This document shows, in pieces, positions 20,481-28,992 of a DNA stretch of 38,281 bases; positions within the stretch are counted from its first letter, which is position 1; each line of letters begins with the position of its first letter. Below the pieces are notes generated by a model. It was not told the origin of the DNA and searched no databases. It worked only from the letters and a program-made list of their open reading frames with translations. This DNA comes from a virus. A program made the translations under genes and the position numbers. Where the stretch lies: the IMG/VR virus record IMGVR_UViG_3300034072_001153, positions 1-38,281 of that record. One strand, written 5' to 3'.

Positions 20481-21707
20481 ATGGCGGCTATGCAAAAAAA
20501 CCGCCGCTCCACCACCGCACTTGCTGCCGCCAGCGCCATCGCTGTGTGCTCGGCAGGTGCTGCCCAGCTGGCGATTGCCGCTTGCAGCTTTGTGCTGGAC
20601 GGCAGCGGCCCCTTGGGCCAAGACATCGGCGGCGGCCGCCACCTGGTGCAGTACACCCCGGCGGGAAAGTTTCTGCCCGCCGATGGCCGCGCCATGGATG
20701 TGGCCAGCTGGTACATCGACGCTGCGGTGGCCACCGAGGTCATCGCCCGCCACGCCGCACGCGGTCAGCCCTCGGTGATCGACTACGAACACCAGACCCT
20801 GCACAAAGAAAAGAACGGCCAGCCCGCCCCGGCCGCTGGCTGGCTGCACGGCCTGCGCTGGATAGAAGGCCGTGGGCTGTTTGGCGAAGTCGAATGGACG
20901 GAAGACGCCAAGGCCCAGATCAGCGCCAAGCAATACCGTTATTTCAGCCCCGTGTTTGAGTACTCCCAGCCGGAGGGCCACGTCCTGGCCATTCACATGG
21001 GCGCTGTCACCAACCACCCCGGCTTGCACGGGCTGGAGCCGCTTTCCCTTCTGGCTGCTGCAACGGCGGCCTTTCTTCCCGCCCCCCAGGAGCAAACCAC
21101 CATGAATCCATTGTTAGCCGCTGTGCTGGCAGCCTTTGGCCTGCCCAACACCACCGACGAAAAAGGCGCTGTTGCTGCGTTGACCGCCGTGGGCTCCATC
21201 AAAGACCTGCAGGCCAAAGCCGCCGCAGGCGAAGCCGCCACCCAAGTGGCCACTGCCGCCTGCACCGCATTGAGCCTGCCCACCGATACCAAGGCCGATG
21301 TCGTGACCGCCGCGCTCACCGCCGCTGTGGCCACCGGCAAGCCTGATCCGTCCAAATACGTGCCGCTGGAAACCGTCACCGCCATGCAAACCCAGCTGGC
21401 TGTGCTGACAGCCAAGCAGCTGGATGGCGAGATTGATGCGGCCATCCAGCCCGCGCTGGCAGACGGCCGCTTGCAGCCCACCATGGAACCCTGGGCGCGT
21501 GAGCTGGGCAAAACCAATATGGCCGCGCTCACCAGCTATCTGGCCACTGCACAGCCCATCGCTGCGCTGACCGGCACCCAGACCCAAGGCAAGCAGCCTG
21601 AAAACACCGCCAAGGGCGCGCATGGTCTGGATGCCTCGGAAGTGGCGGTGTGTACCGCCATGGGCATCAAGCCCGAGGACTTCGCCAAGAGCAAGGCAGC
21701 AGCCTGA
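20481..21707 (+). CDS. Head maturation protease with scaffold domain (Mu I-like)
   Basis: 408 aa. The N-terminal half is the Mu-like protease I: GQPSVIDYEHQTLHKEKNGQPAPAAGWLHGLRW...GLFGEVEWTEDAKAQI...YRYFSPVF, with the histidine of YEHQT and nearby residues as candidate active-site members. The C-terminal half (from M208) is the scaffold, which is also made alone from an internal start. The protease would cut scaffold and head proteins during capsid expansion. Start MAAMQKN at 20481 is likely; M4 is an alternative. Confidence 0.92.
   Translation: MAAMQKNRRSTTALAAASAIAVCSAGAAQLAIAACSFVLDGSGPLGQDIGGGRHLVQYTPAGKFLPADGRAMDVASWYIDAAVATEVIARHAARGQPSVIDYEHQTLHKEKNGQPAPAAGWLHGLRWIEGRGLFGEVEWTEDAKAQISAKQYRYFSPVFEYSQPEGHVLAIHMGAVTNHPGLHGLEPLSLLAAATAAFLPAPQEQTTMNPLLAAVLAAFGLPNTTDEKGAVAALTAVGSIKDLQAKAAAGEAATQVATAACTALSLPTDTKADVVTAALTAAVATGKPDPSKYVPLETVTAMQTQLAVLTAKQLDGEIDAAIQPALADGRLQPTMEPWARELGKTNMAALTSYLATAQPIAALTGTQTQGKQPENTAKGAHGLDASEVAVCTAMGIKPEDFAKSKAAA
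21102..21707 (+). CDS. Internal-start scaffold protein (Mu Z-like)
   Basis: An in-frame ATG inside the protease gene, preceded by CAGGAG at 9 bases, would give a 201-aa protein MNPLLAAVLAAFGLPNTTDEKGAV...FAKSKAAA. This is the same arrangement as Mu gpI/gpZ, where the scaffold is the C-terminal part of the protease. The product is Ala-rich and helical, as expected of a scaffold that is removed on maturation. Confidence 0.82.
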   Translation: MNPLLAAVLAAFGLPNTTDEKGAVAALTAVGSIKDLQAKAAAGEAATQVATAACTALSLPTDTKADVVTAALTAAVATGKPDPSKYVPLETVTAMQTQLAVLTAKQLDGEIDAAIQPALADGRLQPTMEPWARELGKTNMAALTSYLATAQPIAALTGTQTQGKQPENTAKGAHGLDASEVAVCTAMGIKPEDFAKSKAAA

Positions 21708-21743
21708 GCTTGATCCACTGACCGACCACTTCAAGGAAACCCC

Positions 21744-22154
21744 ATGGCCGCTCTGACCGATAACCGCAACACCCCCCGCCGTGGCGAAGCCATGCTGGTA
21801 GGTGACCCCGTCGCCGCTTCCACCGTGCTCTATGCCGGGGGCATGTATGTGCTGGATGCCACAGGCGCTGCCAAGCCTGCCGTGGCAGCCGACAAAAAGC
21901 CGGTGCGTGCCGTATCCACACGCTTGTCCGTTCCCGCCGATGAAACCGTGCCGGGCGAGCGCGGCGTCTTCCGCTTTGACAACAGCGCTGCGGCCGCAGC
22001 CATTACCCGCGCAGACATTGGCAACAACGCCTTTGTGGCCGACGACAGCACCGTGGCCAAGACCGGCTCGTGCATCGCAGGCGAAATCATCGACGTGGAC
22101 GACGTCGGTGTCTGGGTGCACATCGGCAAGGCTGCCGTGCCCACCACCGCCTAA
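21744..22154 (+). CDS. Probable head decoration protein
   Basis: 136 aa, Ala/Val/Asp rich and beta-structured: MAALTDNRNTPRRGEAMLVGDPVAASTVLYAGGMYVLDATGAAKPA ... GEIIDVDDVGVWVHIGKAAV. It lies between the protease/scaffold gene and the major head protein, where tailed phages carry a decoration or cement protein, and its length and beta-rich build fit. AAGGAAA precedes the ATG. I do not see a clear family match beyond similar proteins in B3-like phages. Confidence 0.7.
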   Translation: MAALTDNRNTPRRGEAMLVGDPVAASTVLYAGGMYVLDATGAAKPAVAADKKPVRAVSTRLSVPADETVPGERGVFRFDNSAAAAAITRADIGNNAFVADDSTVAKTGSCIAGEIIDVDDVGVWVHIGKAAVPTTA

Positions 22155-22198
22155 GCCCCGGCCTGGCAATCCATCACCACCAGTCAAAAGGCAGCAAC

Positions 22199-23113
22199 AT
22201 GCAACTGACCCCATCCAGCCTGAAAACCCTGTTCACGGGTTTTAAAACCGCCTTCCAAGGCGGCCTCAACGAAGCCCAGAGCATTTACCAAAAGCTCGCC
22301 ACCGTCGTTCCCAGTTCCACGGGTACCGAAGAGTACGGCTGGCTGGGCCAGGTGCCCGGCATGCGTGAATGGATTGGCGAGCGCGTCATCCACGGCCTGG
22401 AAGCGCACGGCTACAGCATCAAGAACAAGCCCTTCGAGCTGACCGTGGGTGTGCCCCGCACCGCGATTGAAGATGACACCTATGGCGTCTATACGCCCCT
22501 GATGGGTGAGCTGGGCCGCGCCGCTTCCGCGCACCCTGATCAGCTGATTTTTGGCCTGCTGTCTAGCGGCACTACCGAAAAGTGCTACGACGGCAAGCCA
22601 TTCTTTGCAGCCAATCACCCTGTCAAGAACGCAGCGGGCAAAGTAGAGAACGTCAGCAACGTGGATGCTGGCGGTGACGGCCCTTGGTGGTATGTGCTGG
22701 ACACCAGCCGCTCCATCAAGCCGCTGATCTTCCAGAACCGCAAGAACCCCAACTTTGTGGCGATGACGGCAGAGACAGATCCGAATGTCTTCACGAAAGC
22801 AGAGTTCCAATACGGCGTAGACGCACGCCGCAATGTGGGCTTTGGCTTCTGGCAAATGGCTTATGCCAGCAACAAGCCTTTGAACAGCGATAACTTGTGG
22901 GCCGCTATCAATGCGATTGAAGGCCTCAAAGGCGATATGGGCCGCCCCTTGGCACTGAAAGCGACCACCTTGGTAGTGCCTACCGCGCTGCAGCGTCAAG
23001 CCAACAAGCTGATGACTGCCGAGCTGGTGCCCGTGACCGTGGGTAATGAAGTGACCACCGAGACCAACGACCTCAAGGATCGTCTGGAAGTGGTTGTCTC
23101 CGGCTGGCTGTAA
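22199..23113 (+). CDS. Major head protein (Mu T-like)
   Basis: 304 aa, close to Mu gpT in length. Start MQLTPSSLKTLFTGFKTAFQGGLNEA at 22199; the frame extends upstream but overlaps the decoration gene. Conserved stretches include EYGWLGQVPGMREWIGERVIHGLEAHGYSIKNKPFELTVGVPR, DGKPFFAANHPV and LVVPTALQRQANKLM. It builds the icosahedral head. The base composition is typical of the phage core (37 of 60 G+C at 22921-22980). Confidence 0.95.
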   Translation: MQLTPSSLKTLFTGFKTAFQGGLNEAQSIYQKLATVVPSSTGTEEYGWLGQVPGMREWIGERVIHGLEAHGYSIKNKPFELTVGVPRTAIEDDTYGVYTPLMGELGRAASAHPDQLIFGLLSSGTTEKCYDGKPFFAANHPVKNAAGKVENVSNVDAGGDGPWWYVLDTSRSIKPLIFQNRKNPNFVAMTAETDPNVFTKAEFQYGVDARRNVGFGFWQMAYASNKPLNSDNLWAAINAIEGLKGDMGRPLALKATTLVVPTALQRQANKLMTAELVPVTVGNEVTTETNDLKDRLEVVVSGWL

Positions 23114-23130
23114 AGCAAGGTCGCACCGCC

Positions 23131-23649
23131 ATGCCCTACATCCTCCCCCCTGATCTCGCTGAGCGCCCCGGTGCCACCGAACTGGCCCAGGTGGCCACAC
23201 CCGATGGCAAGCGCACCCTGGACACCGCGCTGATGGACGCGACCTTGCGCGGTAATGACCGCAGCAGCTGGGCACCAGCGGATCAGGCGGTGGCGGATGA
23301 CGCTTTGGCACGCATCCAGAACGCCGTTGTCGAGGCCGACGCCATGATTGACGGCTTTCTTGCCAAGCGCGGCTATGCGTTGCCCCTGAGCCCCGTGCCC
23401 ACGCTGGTCACCGGCTGGAGCCGCGCCATTGCCCGCTACTTGCTGCACAAGAGCCGCCTGAGCATGGAAGACAAAGACCCCATCGTGCGCGACTACCGCG
23501 ATGCGCAAAAGCTGCTGCAGCTCACGGCAGACGGCAAGTTCAGCCTGGGCGCTGACGACACCGTGGCCACGGGCGGCAGCAGCACCGATGTGCGCTTTGC
23601 CGGTGATGCTCCGGTCTTCGGCCGCCGCCAGCTGGGGGCATTCCGATGA
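23131..23649 (+). CDS. Mu gp36-like head completion protein (DUF1320)
   Basis: 172 aa. MPYILPPDLAERPGATELAQVATPD...IQNAVVEADAMIDGFLAKRGYALPLSPVPTLVTGWSRAIARYLLHKSR...VRDYRDAQKLLQLTADGKF is the DUF1320 (gp36) signature. These proteins resemble head-tail connector adaptors, which sit beneath the portal. Its last bases overlap gp37 (ATGA). Confidence 0.9.
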   Translation: MPYILPPDLAERPGATELAQVATPDGKRTLDTALMDATLRGNDRSSWAPADQAVADDALARIQNAVVEADAMIDGFLAKRGYALPLSPVPTLVTGWSRAIARYLLHKSRLSMEDKDPIVRDYRDAQKLLQLTADGKFSLGADDTVATGGSSTDVRFAGDAPVFGRRQLGAFR

Positions 23650-24086
23650 ACTTTGAGCCGTTTGACACCAGCCTGGTGGAGCAGCGCCTGAAAACCCAAG
23701 TGCCCGTGCTGCTGGAAGTGGGTAGCACGGCCGAGTACGCGGCCATCCAAGAGCTGCGCACCTTCCGCACGCCTTCGGCCTATGTGATTTTTGCGGGGGA
23801 ATCCGGCAGCGCTGGCACCGCACCACGTGGCCCCCGCGTGCAGCCTGCTGAGACCCGCTTTGGCGTGGCCTTGGCCGTGCGCAACTATCGCGCCGGTGCA
23901 GGCGGGCAGCTCAGCGAGGAGCTGCGCCAAGTGATTGGTGCCGTGCGCAGCGCACTGCTGGGCTGGGTGCCCCCCGTGCCTGGTGCCACTGCCATGGCAT
24001 GGGAAGGCGGCGGCGTCATGGACTACGACGCCTCCACGGTGCTGTACGTCGAAACCTATCAACTGACCCATTTGCTTCAAAAGTGA
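23646..24086 (+). CDS. Mu gp37-like tail terminator/connector protein (DUF1834)
   Basis: 146 aa. Sequence MNFEPFDTSLVEQRLKTQVPVLLEVGSTAEYAAIQ...AYVIFAGES...RFGVALAVRNYR...LSEELRQVIGAVRSALLGWVPP...YDASTVLYVETYQLTHLL matches the DUF1834 (gp37) family, which has the fold of tail terminator proteins. It probably caps the tail tube next to the head. Overlaps the previous gene by 4 bp. Confidence 0.88.
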   Translation: MNFEPFDTSLVEQRLKTQVPVLLEVGSTAEYAAIQELRTFRTPSAYVIFAGESGSAGTAPRGPRVQPAETRFGVALAVRNYRAGAGGQLSEELRQVIGAVRSALLGWVPPVPGATAMAWEGGGVMDYDASTVLYVETYQLTHLLQK

Positions 24087-24094
24087 GGCCACCC

Positions 24095-24301
24095 ATGAGC
24101 ACACCCAAAACCGCCGCCCCCGAAGCCAACGGAAAAGCCGTTGCAGCTACTGAAAAAGTCACGCTGCTCAAGCCGCACACCCATGCGGGCAAAGCGCATG
24201 AAAAAGGGGCAGAGATTGAGGTCGACGCGGCCACCGCCGCATGGTTGCGTGGGGCCGAAGTCATCGCTCCCGCCCAAGACACCCCCGCCGACAAGGCCTG
24301 A
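24095..24301 (+). CDS. Small DUF7210-like protein, 68 aa
   Basis: MSTPKTAAPEANGKAV starts at 24095 with GAGG upstream; longer versions in this frame overlap gp37. After a disordered head, residues 22-56 (VTLLKPHTHAGKAHEKGAEIEVDAATAAWLRGAEVI) form a compact beta-hairpin-helix unit typical of the DUF7210 type, found at this place in many tailed phages. Role unknown, perhaps in the tail connector. Confidence 0.78.
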   Translation: MSTPKTAAPEANGKAVAATEKVTLLKPHTHAGKAHEKGAEIEVDAATAAWLRGAEVIAPAQDTPADKA

Positions 24302-24330
24302 ACCGGCACAACGCACAGGAGCGCAGCACT

Positions 24331-25125
24331 ATGAGCAACAAAACGATTGAGCAGTATTTCTATGGCCAGGGCCGCATCTCCGTGCGTCCTGTGGGCAGCG
24401 TTGGCAATGGCGGCTGGCGCTGGATTGGCGACATGTCCAGCCTGACCTTTGGCGGCACCGATGAGCAGGCCACCCACAAGGAGAGCTACAGCGGCCAAAA
24501 GTCCGCCGTACGGAAGTTTTCCATTGGCGGTGACCGCACCCTCAATGGCGTGATCCACCAGATGGACACCAACATCCTGGCCGAGCTGCTGCGTGGCACG
24601 GTGACCGTGATTCCTCCAGGCACTGTGACGGCAGAGACTTTTCCCCAGACTGTGGCCGTGGGCGACACCATCAAACTGGACTTCCCCTACAACATCAGTG
24701 ACCTGGTCATCACTGACAGCGCCGGATCGCCCGTCACACTGGCACCCGAACACTACGACGCATTCCTGGAGCACGGCAGCATTGAGCTGCTCAGCCTGCC
24801 TAGCGCACCTGGTGCGCTCACCCAGCCGTTGAAGGCTGCCTACAAGCATGCCGGTGCCCGCCAGGTGGCGTTCTTCAACGCACCGCCCAAGGAAATGCAG
24901 CTGCGCTACGAAGGCATCAACCTGGCCGAAGGTAATGCCCCAGTGATTGCCGAGTGGTACAAGGTCAGCACCGTCCCCTTGCAAGAGCTGGCCTTGATCA
25001 CCAGCGGCACCGAGATGGCAGGCATGACCTACCAGGCTGAGTGCTTGGCAGACGCATCACGCCCTGCCAATGGCCCCCTGGGGCGCTTTGGCCGCTTCGT
25101 GCAGATCAACCCCATCACACCGTAA
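24331..25125 (+). CDS. Major tail tube protein (siphovirus type)
   Basis: 264 aa, start MSNKTIEQYFYGQGRI at 24331 preceded by CAGGAG. Contains GNGGWRWIGDMSSLTFGGTDEQATHKESYSGQKSAVRKFSIGGDRTLNGVIHQMD, then LEHGSIELLSLPSAP, and AGMTYQAECLADASRP near the end. Beta-rich with no membrane segment. It lies directly upstream of the chaperone G/GT pair and the tape measure gene, the position of the tail tube protein in all long-tailed phages. No tail sheath gene accompanies it, which points to a non-contractile tail. Confidence 0.87.
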   Translation: MSNKTIEQYFYGQGRISVRPVGSVGNGGWRWIGDMSSLTFGGTDEQATHKESYSGQKSAVRKFSIGGDRTLNGVIHQMDTNILAELLRGTVTVIPPGTVTAETFPQTVAVGDTIKLDFPYNISDLVITDSAGSPVTLAPEHYDAFLEHGSIELLSLPSAPGALTQPLKAAYKHAGARQVAFFNAPPKEMQLRYEGINLAEGNAPVIAEWYKVSTVPLQELALITSGTEMAGMTYQAECLADASRPANGPLGRFGRFVQINPITP

Positions 25126-25137
25126 GCGGGCAGCGAC

Positions 25138-25668
25138 ATGGCTCAAGTCACCCCTAAACAGCCGCGCAGCGCCAAGCAAAAAGCCGCGCAACAGCAGCCC
25201 TCCGACTTGGAGGTGCTGCACCCAGAGCGCGTGGTCAAGCTCTCCGTGGATACCGTCACGGTGCGCGAATACGGCAACGTGGAATGGCTGCGCCTGCTGC
25301 CGCAGGCCGAGCCGCTGGTGGCCAACCTCACCGCCATGCTGTCCTCAGGTGCGCCGCCCAGCTATGAAGACGTGCTGGCCGTCATTGCCCACCACGCCGA
25401 TGGGCTGCTGCCCCTGGTTGTCCAGTCCGTCGACCGTGACATGGCATGGGTGGAGACGATCAATAGCAACGACCTGGAAGCGCTGCTTATGCACTGGTGG
25501 GGAGTGAACGGGCATTTTTTCGTCAACCGCGCCAAAAACCGCGCTATGGCGCAGTACCAGGAGGGAATGGCGGCGCGGAATCAATCGGCTGGGGAGAAAT
25601 CTACGCCACCCTCATCGCCTACGGCCACCGGGCAGGCGAGATCGGCGGATACACCGCCCGGCAGCTAG
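25138..25668 (+). CDS. Tail assembly chaperone, short form (G-type)
   Basis: 176 aa. A disordered head (KQPRSAKQKAAQQQPSD), then EVLHPERVVKLSVDTVTVREYGNVEWLRLLPQAEPLVANLTAML...LLPLVVQSVDRDMAWVETINSNDLEALLMHWWGVNGHFF. It lies between the tail tube and the tape measure genes. A second frame begins inside its 3' end and a T TTT TTC heptamer allows a -1 shift, the hallmark of the lambda G/GT pair. The residues beyond the slippery site in this frame look like unconstrained sequence (polar, Ser/Pro rich). Confidence 0.85.
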   Translation: MAQVTPKQPRSAKQKAAQQQPSDLEVLHPERVVKLSVDTVTVREYGNVEWLRLLPQAEPLVANLTAMLSSGAPPSYEDVLAVIAHHADGLLPLVVQSVDRDMAWVETINSNDLEALLMHWWGVNGHFFVNRAKNRAMAQYQEGMAARNQSAGEKSTPPSSPTATGQARSADTPPGS

Positions 25669-25796
25669 AGCTGTATTTCCGTGAGGCGCTACGACTGGAT
25701 CGCCAGCACAGTGCCTCACGCCTGGCAGATGTGAATGCGGCTTTTGCAGGTGGAGAAACCGCCAACGGCCGCTTGAAAGCGTTGAGGAAGGACTGA
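25138..25796 (+). CDS. Tail assembly chaperone, frameshifted long form (GT-type)
   Basis: Reading shifts by -1 at 25515-25521, then continues RQPRQKPRYGAVPG...GWGEIYATLIAYGHRAGEIGGYTARQLELYFREALRLDRQHSASRLADVNAAF to 25796, 2 bp before the tape measure start. The downstream frame is well conserved in character (helical, charged) but its only own start is a GTG with no Shine-Dalgarno, so fusion is the likely expression mode. The GT form would coat the tape measure protein while the tube polymerises. Confidence 0.8.
25515..25521 (+). promoter_or_regulatory. -1 frameshift slippery heptamer T TTT TTC
   Basis: In the G frame the codons are CAT TTT TTC GTC. Both tRNAs can re-pair one base back on TTT TTT, which moves reading into the T frame. 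The heptamer fits the X XXY YYZ rule exactly. Confidence 0.8.
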
Positions 25797-25798
25797 CC

Positions 25799-28700
25799 AT
25801 GGCCACGGCTGGCAATGACATGAATGTGGCACTGCGCGTCCAAACGGATTTGGCCCAAGCCGCGCAGGAGATCAAGCAACTGCGTGCCCAGCTGGATGCA
25901 GTGGGCACCAGTGCGGCGAAGGCGGCCCAAGGTCAGACACAGGGCAGCGCTTCCGGCACGCAGGCGAGCAAGGAAAACACAAAGGCAACCAAAGAGACCA
26001 ATGCCGCGTTGCAAGCCCAGGCCAAAGCAGCGCGCGAGGCGGCCAAGGCGCAGCAACTGGCTGCACAGCAGGCCGCAGAGGCGCAGAAAAAAGCCGCTAA
26101 AGCGGCTGCAGAAGCGACTGCCGAAATAGAAAAGCAGCGCAAAGCCGCAGAAAAAAAGGCCTTGGCCGAAGCCAACGCAGCAGCAAAGGCCGCTGCCAAA
26201 GCTGGCCGCACCGAAGCCAATCTCAAGAAAAACGCCGACCGCATGCTGCCTGCGCAGATGACGGACATTGGCGTGGGCCTGGCCACCGGCCAAAGCCCGC
26301 TCATGGTGGCCCTGCAGCAAGGTGGCCAGCTCAAGGACATGTACGGGGGCATCACCCCCGCATTGACTGCTGTGGGCAAGGCTACGCTGGCCCTGGTCAA
26401 CCCCACCACGGTGGCGCTTGGCGCTGTCGCTGCACTGGGCACGGCGTGGTACCAAGGGGCCAAGGAAAGCGAGGCATTCACCGCCGCCATCCTCATGAAT
26501 GGCAATGCCGCAGGCACCACCACCAGCCAGCTCACCAGCACATCGCAGGCGGTGGGCCGCGTCACGGGCTCTTACAGCCTGGCCATTGAGGCCACCCGCG
26601 AGTTGGCCGCCACAGGCCGTGTAGCCAATGCACAGCTGTCTTTGGCTGCGCAGGCTACGGTAGGCATGGCCCAAGTGGGCGCAGCTGCTGTAGGTGACAT
26701 GACGGCCAAGTTTGCCGAGCTGGGCAAAAGCCCCGTGGAAGCCAGCCGCAAGCTCAATGAACAGTACAACTACCTCACGGCATCGGTCTATGAGCAGATC
26801 AAGGCCTTGGAAGAGCAAGGCCGCAAGGAGGAAGCGGCCGCGCTGGCCCAGCGCACCTATGCGCAGGCCATGACCGACCGGGTGGCCGAGGTCAAGTCCC
26901 AGCTGAACGCGCTGGGGCGCGCTTTCAATTGGGTGGGTGAGCAGGCCGGTGGCATGTGGAATGCCATGAAAAACATCGGCAGAGCCAGCCCGCTGGCTGA
27001 CCAATTGGCCGAAGCGCAAAAGGAATACGCCACCTTGGTGACCGCCGCCAACAACAGCTCCAAGATTGCGGGCTTTTTTGGCATTCAAGGGGTCGACACC
27101 ACCAAGCAAGCCCGTCAGGAAGCGCTGGCCGAGGTGGTACGGATTCAAAAGCTGATCACCGCTGAAGAGCGCAAAGCGGCCACTGCGGCCCAGCGTGCCA
27201 GCGACAGCAGCGCCCGCATGACGGCGTCCGATAGCTGGGACGCCCGAGCCAAATCGCTGCGCAAATGGGATAAGCAGTTAGAGGATGAAATCGAAACCAT
27301 CCAAAAGCAAGGAAAGCTTCTTGGCAAAACCGAAGAGGCCATCAACACCCAAATCGCGGCTGCCCGTGACAAGCTGACACCCAAGACCGCCACCAAGGTC
27401 AACCCTGTCGACACCGCCTTCCAGACCCAGCTGCAGCAGCTGACCCAAGCCCGTGCGGCCGCCGAGCAAGGCTTGGCCAACGCCCAGGCCAATGTGGGCA
27501 GCACGCAGGAGCAGGCCACGGCCAAGCTGGAAGCATGGCTGTCTGTGAACCAGCACGCCCTCAAGCTGGATGCCGTGCGCATTGCCCAGCTGCGCAGCCT
27601 GGCCCAGCAAACCGACGCGGCCACTGAAGCCGCCAAGACGCTGCAAGACGCCCGAGCACGGGCAGAACGCATTACCAGCGGCATGGCCAGCGTGGACAGC
27701 GCCTTGGCGCAAGCCACGGGCCGCACGGTCGACGCGGAGATTGCCCGCATCCAGGAGCGCTACCGCAAGCTGCGCCAAGACCTGCAGACCGAAGGCAACA
27801 CCGAAGGCCTGGTCAAGCTGGACAAGCTGATCGACGTGGAGACCGCCAAGGCTCAGCTGCAAGACCTGCAGCGCCAGGTGGAGCTGGTGTTTGGCAACCA
27901 ATCGCGCCAGGAACAAACCCTGCAGCTGTCCGTGACCGCTGGCATGACCAGCGAGCTGGACGCCAAGCGCCAGATCCTGGAGATGAACACCCGCACGGCC
28001 GACCAAATCGCGGCCCTGCTGCCACGCATGCAAGAGCTGGCCGCCATCACGGGCGACCCCAGCATGGCCGCTGGCCTTGCCGACATGGAGCTGCGCGTGC
28101 AAGGCCTGCGCACCCAGGCCAATGAGCTGAAAAACACTTTCAGCGATGCGCTGGGCAACAGTTTTGCGAATGCACTGGAGTCACTGGCTGACGGCACCGC
28201 CACACTGGGTGATGCCGTGCGCGGCTTTGTGGCTGACTTGGCCAAGGGCATGGCCCAGTGGGCCAGTCAGCAGCTGGCCATGCAGGCCACCAGCAGCCTC
28301 ATGGGCATGGTGGGCGGCGGCGCTCAGGCCGCAGCAGACGCGGCAGGCAGTGCTGCCAGCAGCGCGGCCATCACCGCCGCCAGTGCTACCGGCGCCGCCA
28401 CCTTGGGCGCGGGCATTACCACCGGCGGCTCGGTCGCTGCGCTGGAAATGTCCTCCGCCATCACCGCAGCAGGCACTGTTGCTGCCCAGACCATCGCCAC
28501 AGCCATGGCAGCGGCAGCGGCCTCCCAGGCGGGCAGCGGCATTGCCACCGGGCTGGCCAACATGGCGGGCTCGGGGTTTTCCAGCGGCGGATGGACGGGC
28601 CCTGGCGGCAAATTCCAGCCAGCGGGCATCGTGCACGCGGGCGAGTTTGTGCACCGCCAAGAAGTGGTGCGCCAGCCCGGCGCCATGGCCTTTTTGTCCG

Positions 28701-28990
28701 AGTTCAATCGCGTAGGCATGGCCGCCCTTAAAGGCTGGCAAGGCTACGCGGACGGCGGCCTGGTCGTGCCCGGTGCGCACTCCGGTGTGCCCACCAGCGC
28801 CAATTTTCAGCCCGCCACCGTCAATGTGGGCGGCAGCACGGTCGACAACCGCCTGCAGCTCAACCTCATTGACGACCCCGACCGCATCGCCTCCATGGCC
28901 TTTGGCAGCCGCCAGGGCCAAGAGGCATTCACCGTCATGCTCAGCCGCAATCCGGCCAAGTTCCGCCAGCTGCTGGGCGTAGGAAATTAA
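25799..28990 (+). CDS. Tail tape measure protein
   Basis: 1063 aa. Residues 1-150 are an Ala/Lys/Glu-rich coiled coil, followed by LPAQMTDIGVGLATGQSPLMVALQQGGQLKDMYGGI, a segment seen in many tape measure proteins. Further coiled coils extend to about 800. Residues 850-940 are a small-residue hydrophobic region (Ala/Gly/Ser) fit to insert in the host membrane, and the end carries FSSGGWTGPGGKFQPAGIVHAGEFV, a common tail-end motif. At roughly 0.15 nm per residue this length suggests a tail near 160 nm. It sets tail length and is ejected with the DNA. Confidence 0.95.
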   Translation: MATAGNDMNVALRVQTDLAQAAQEIKQLRAQLDAVGTSAAKAAQGQTQGSASGTQASKENTKATKETNAALQAQAKAAREAAKAQQLAAQQAAEAQKKAAKAAAEATAEIEKQRKAAEKKALAEANAAAKAAAKAGRTEANLKKNADRMLPAQMTDIGVGLATGQSPLMVALQQGGQLKDMYGGITPALTAVGKATLALVNPTTVALGAVAALGTAWYQGAKESEAFTAAILMNGNAAGTTTSQLTSTSQAVGRVTGSYSLAIEATRELAATGRVANAQLSLAAQATVGMAQVGAAAVGDMTAKFAELGKSPVEASRKLNEQYNYLTASVYEQIKALEEQGRKEEAAALAQRTYAQAMTDRVAEVKSQLNALGRAFNWVGEQAGGMWNAMKNIGRASPLADQLAEAQKEYATLVTAANNSSKIAGFFGIQGVDTTKQARQEALAEVVRIQKLITAEERKAATAAQRASDSSARMTASDSWDARAKSLRKWDKQLEDEIETIQKQGKLLGKTEEAINTQIAAARDKLTPKTATKVNPVDTAFQTQLQQLTQARAAAEQGLANAQANVGSTQEQATAKLEAWLSVNQHALKLDAVRIAQLRSLAQQTDAATEAAKTLQDARARAERITSGMASVDSALAQATGRTVDAEIARIQERYRKLRQDLQTEGNTEGLVKLDKLIDVETAKAQLQDLQRQVELVFGNQSRQEQTLQLSVTAGMTSELDAKRQILEMNTRTADQIAALLPRMQELAAITGDPSMAAGLADMELRVQGLRTQANELKNTFSDALGNSFANALESLADGTATLGDAVRGFVADLAKGMAQWASQQLAMQATSSLMGMVGGGAQAAADAAGSAASSAAITAASATGAATLGAGITTGGSVAALEMSSAITAAGTVAAQTIATAMAAAAASQAGSGIATGLANMAGSGFSSGGWTGPGGKFQPAGIVHAGEFVHRQEVVRQPGAMAFLSEFNRVGMAALKGWQGYADGGLVVPGAHSGVPTSANFQPATVNVGGSTVDNRLQLNLIDDPDRIASMAFGSRQGQEAFTVMLSRNPAKFRQLLGVGN

Positions 28991-28992
28991 AC

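Noticed and set aside
25497-25796. Independent gene starting at the GTG at 25497
   Set aside because: No ribosome site, and the slippery heptamer just downstream explains expression as a -1 fusion.
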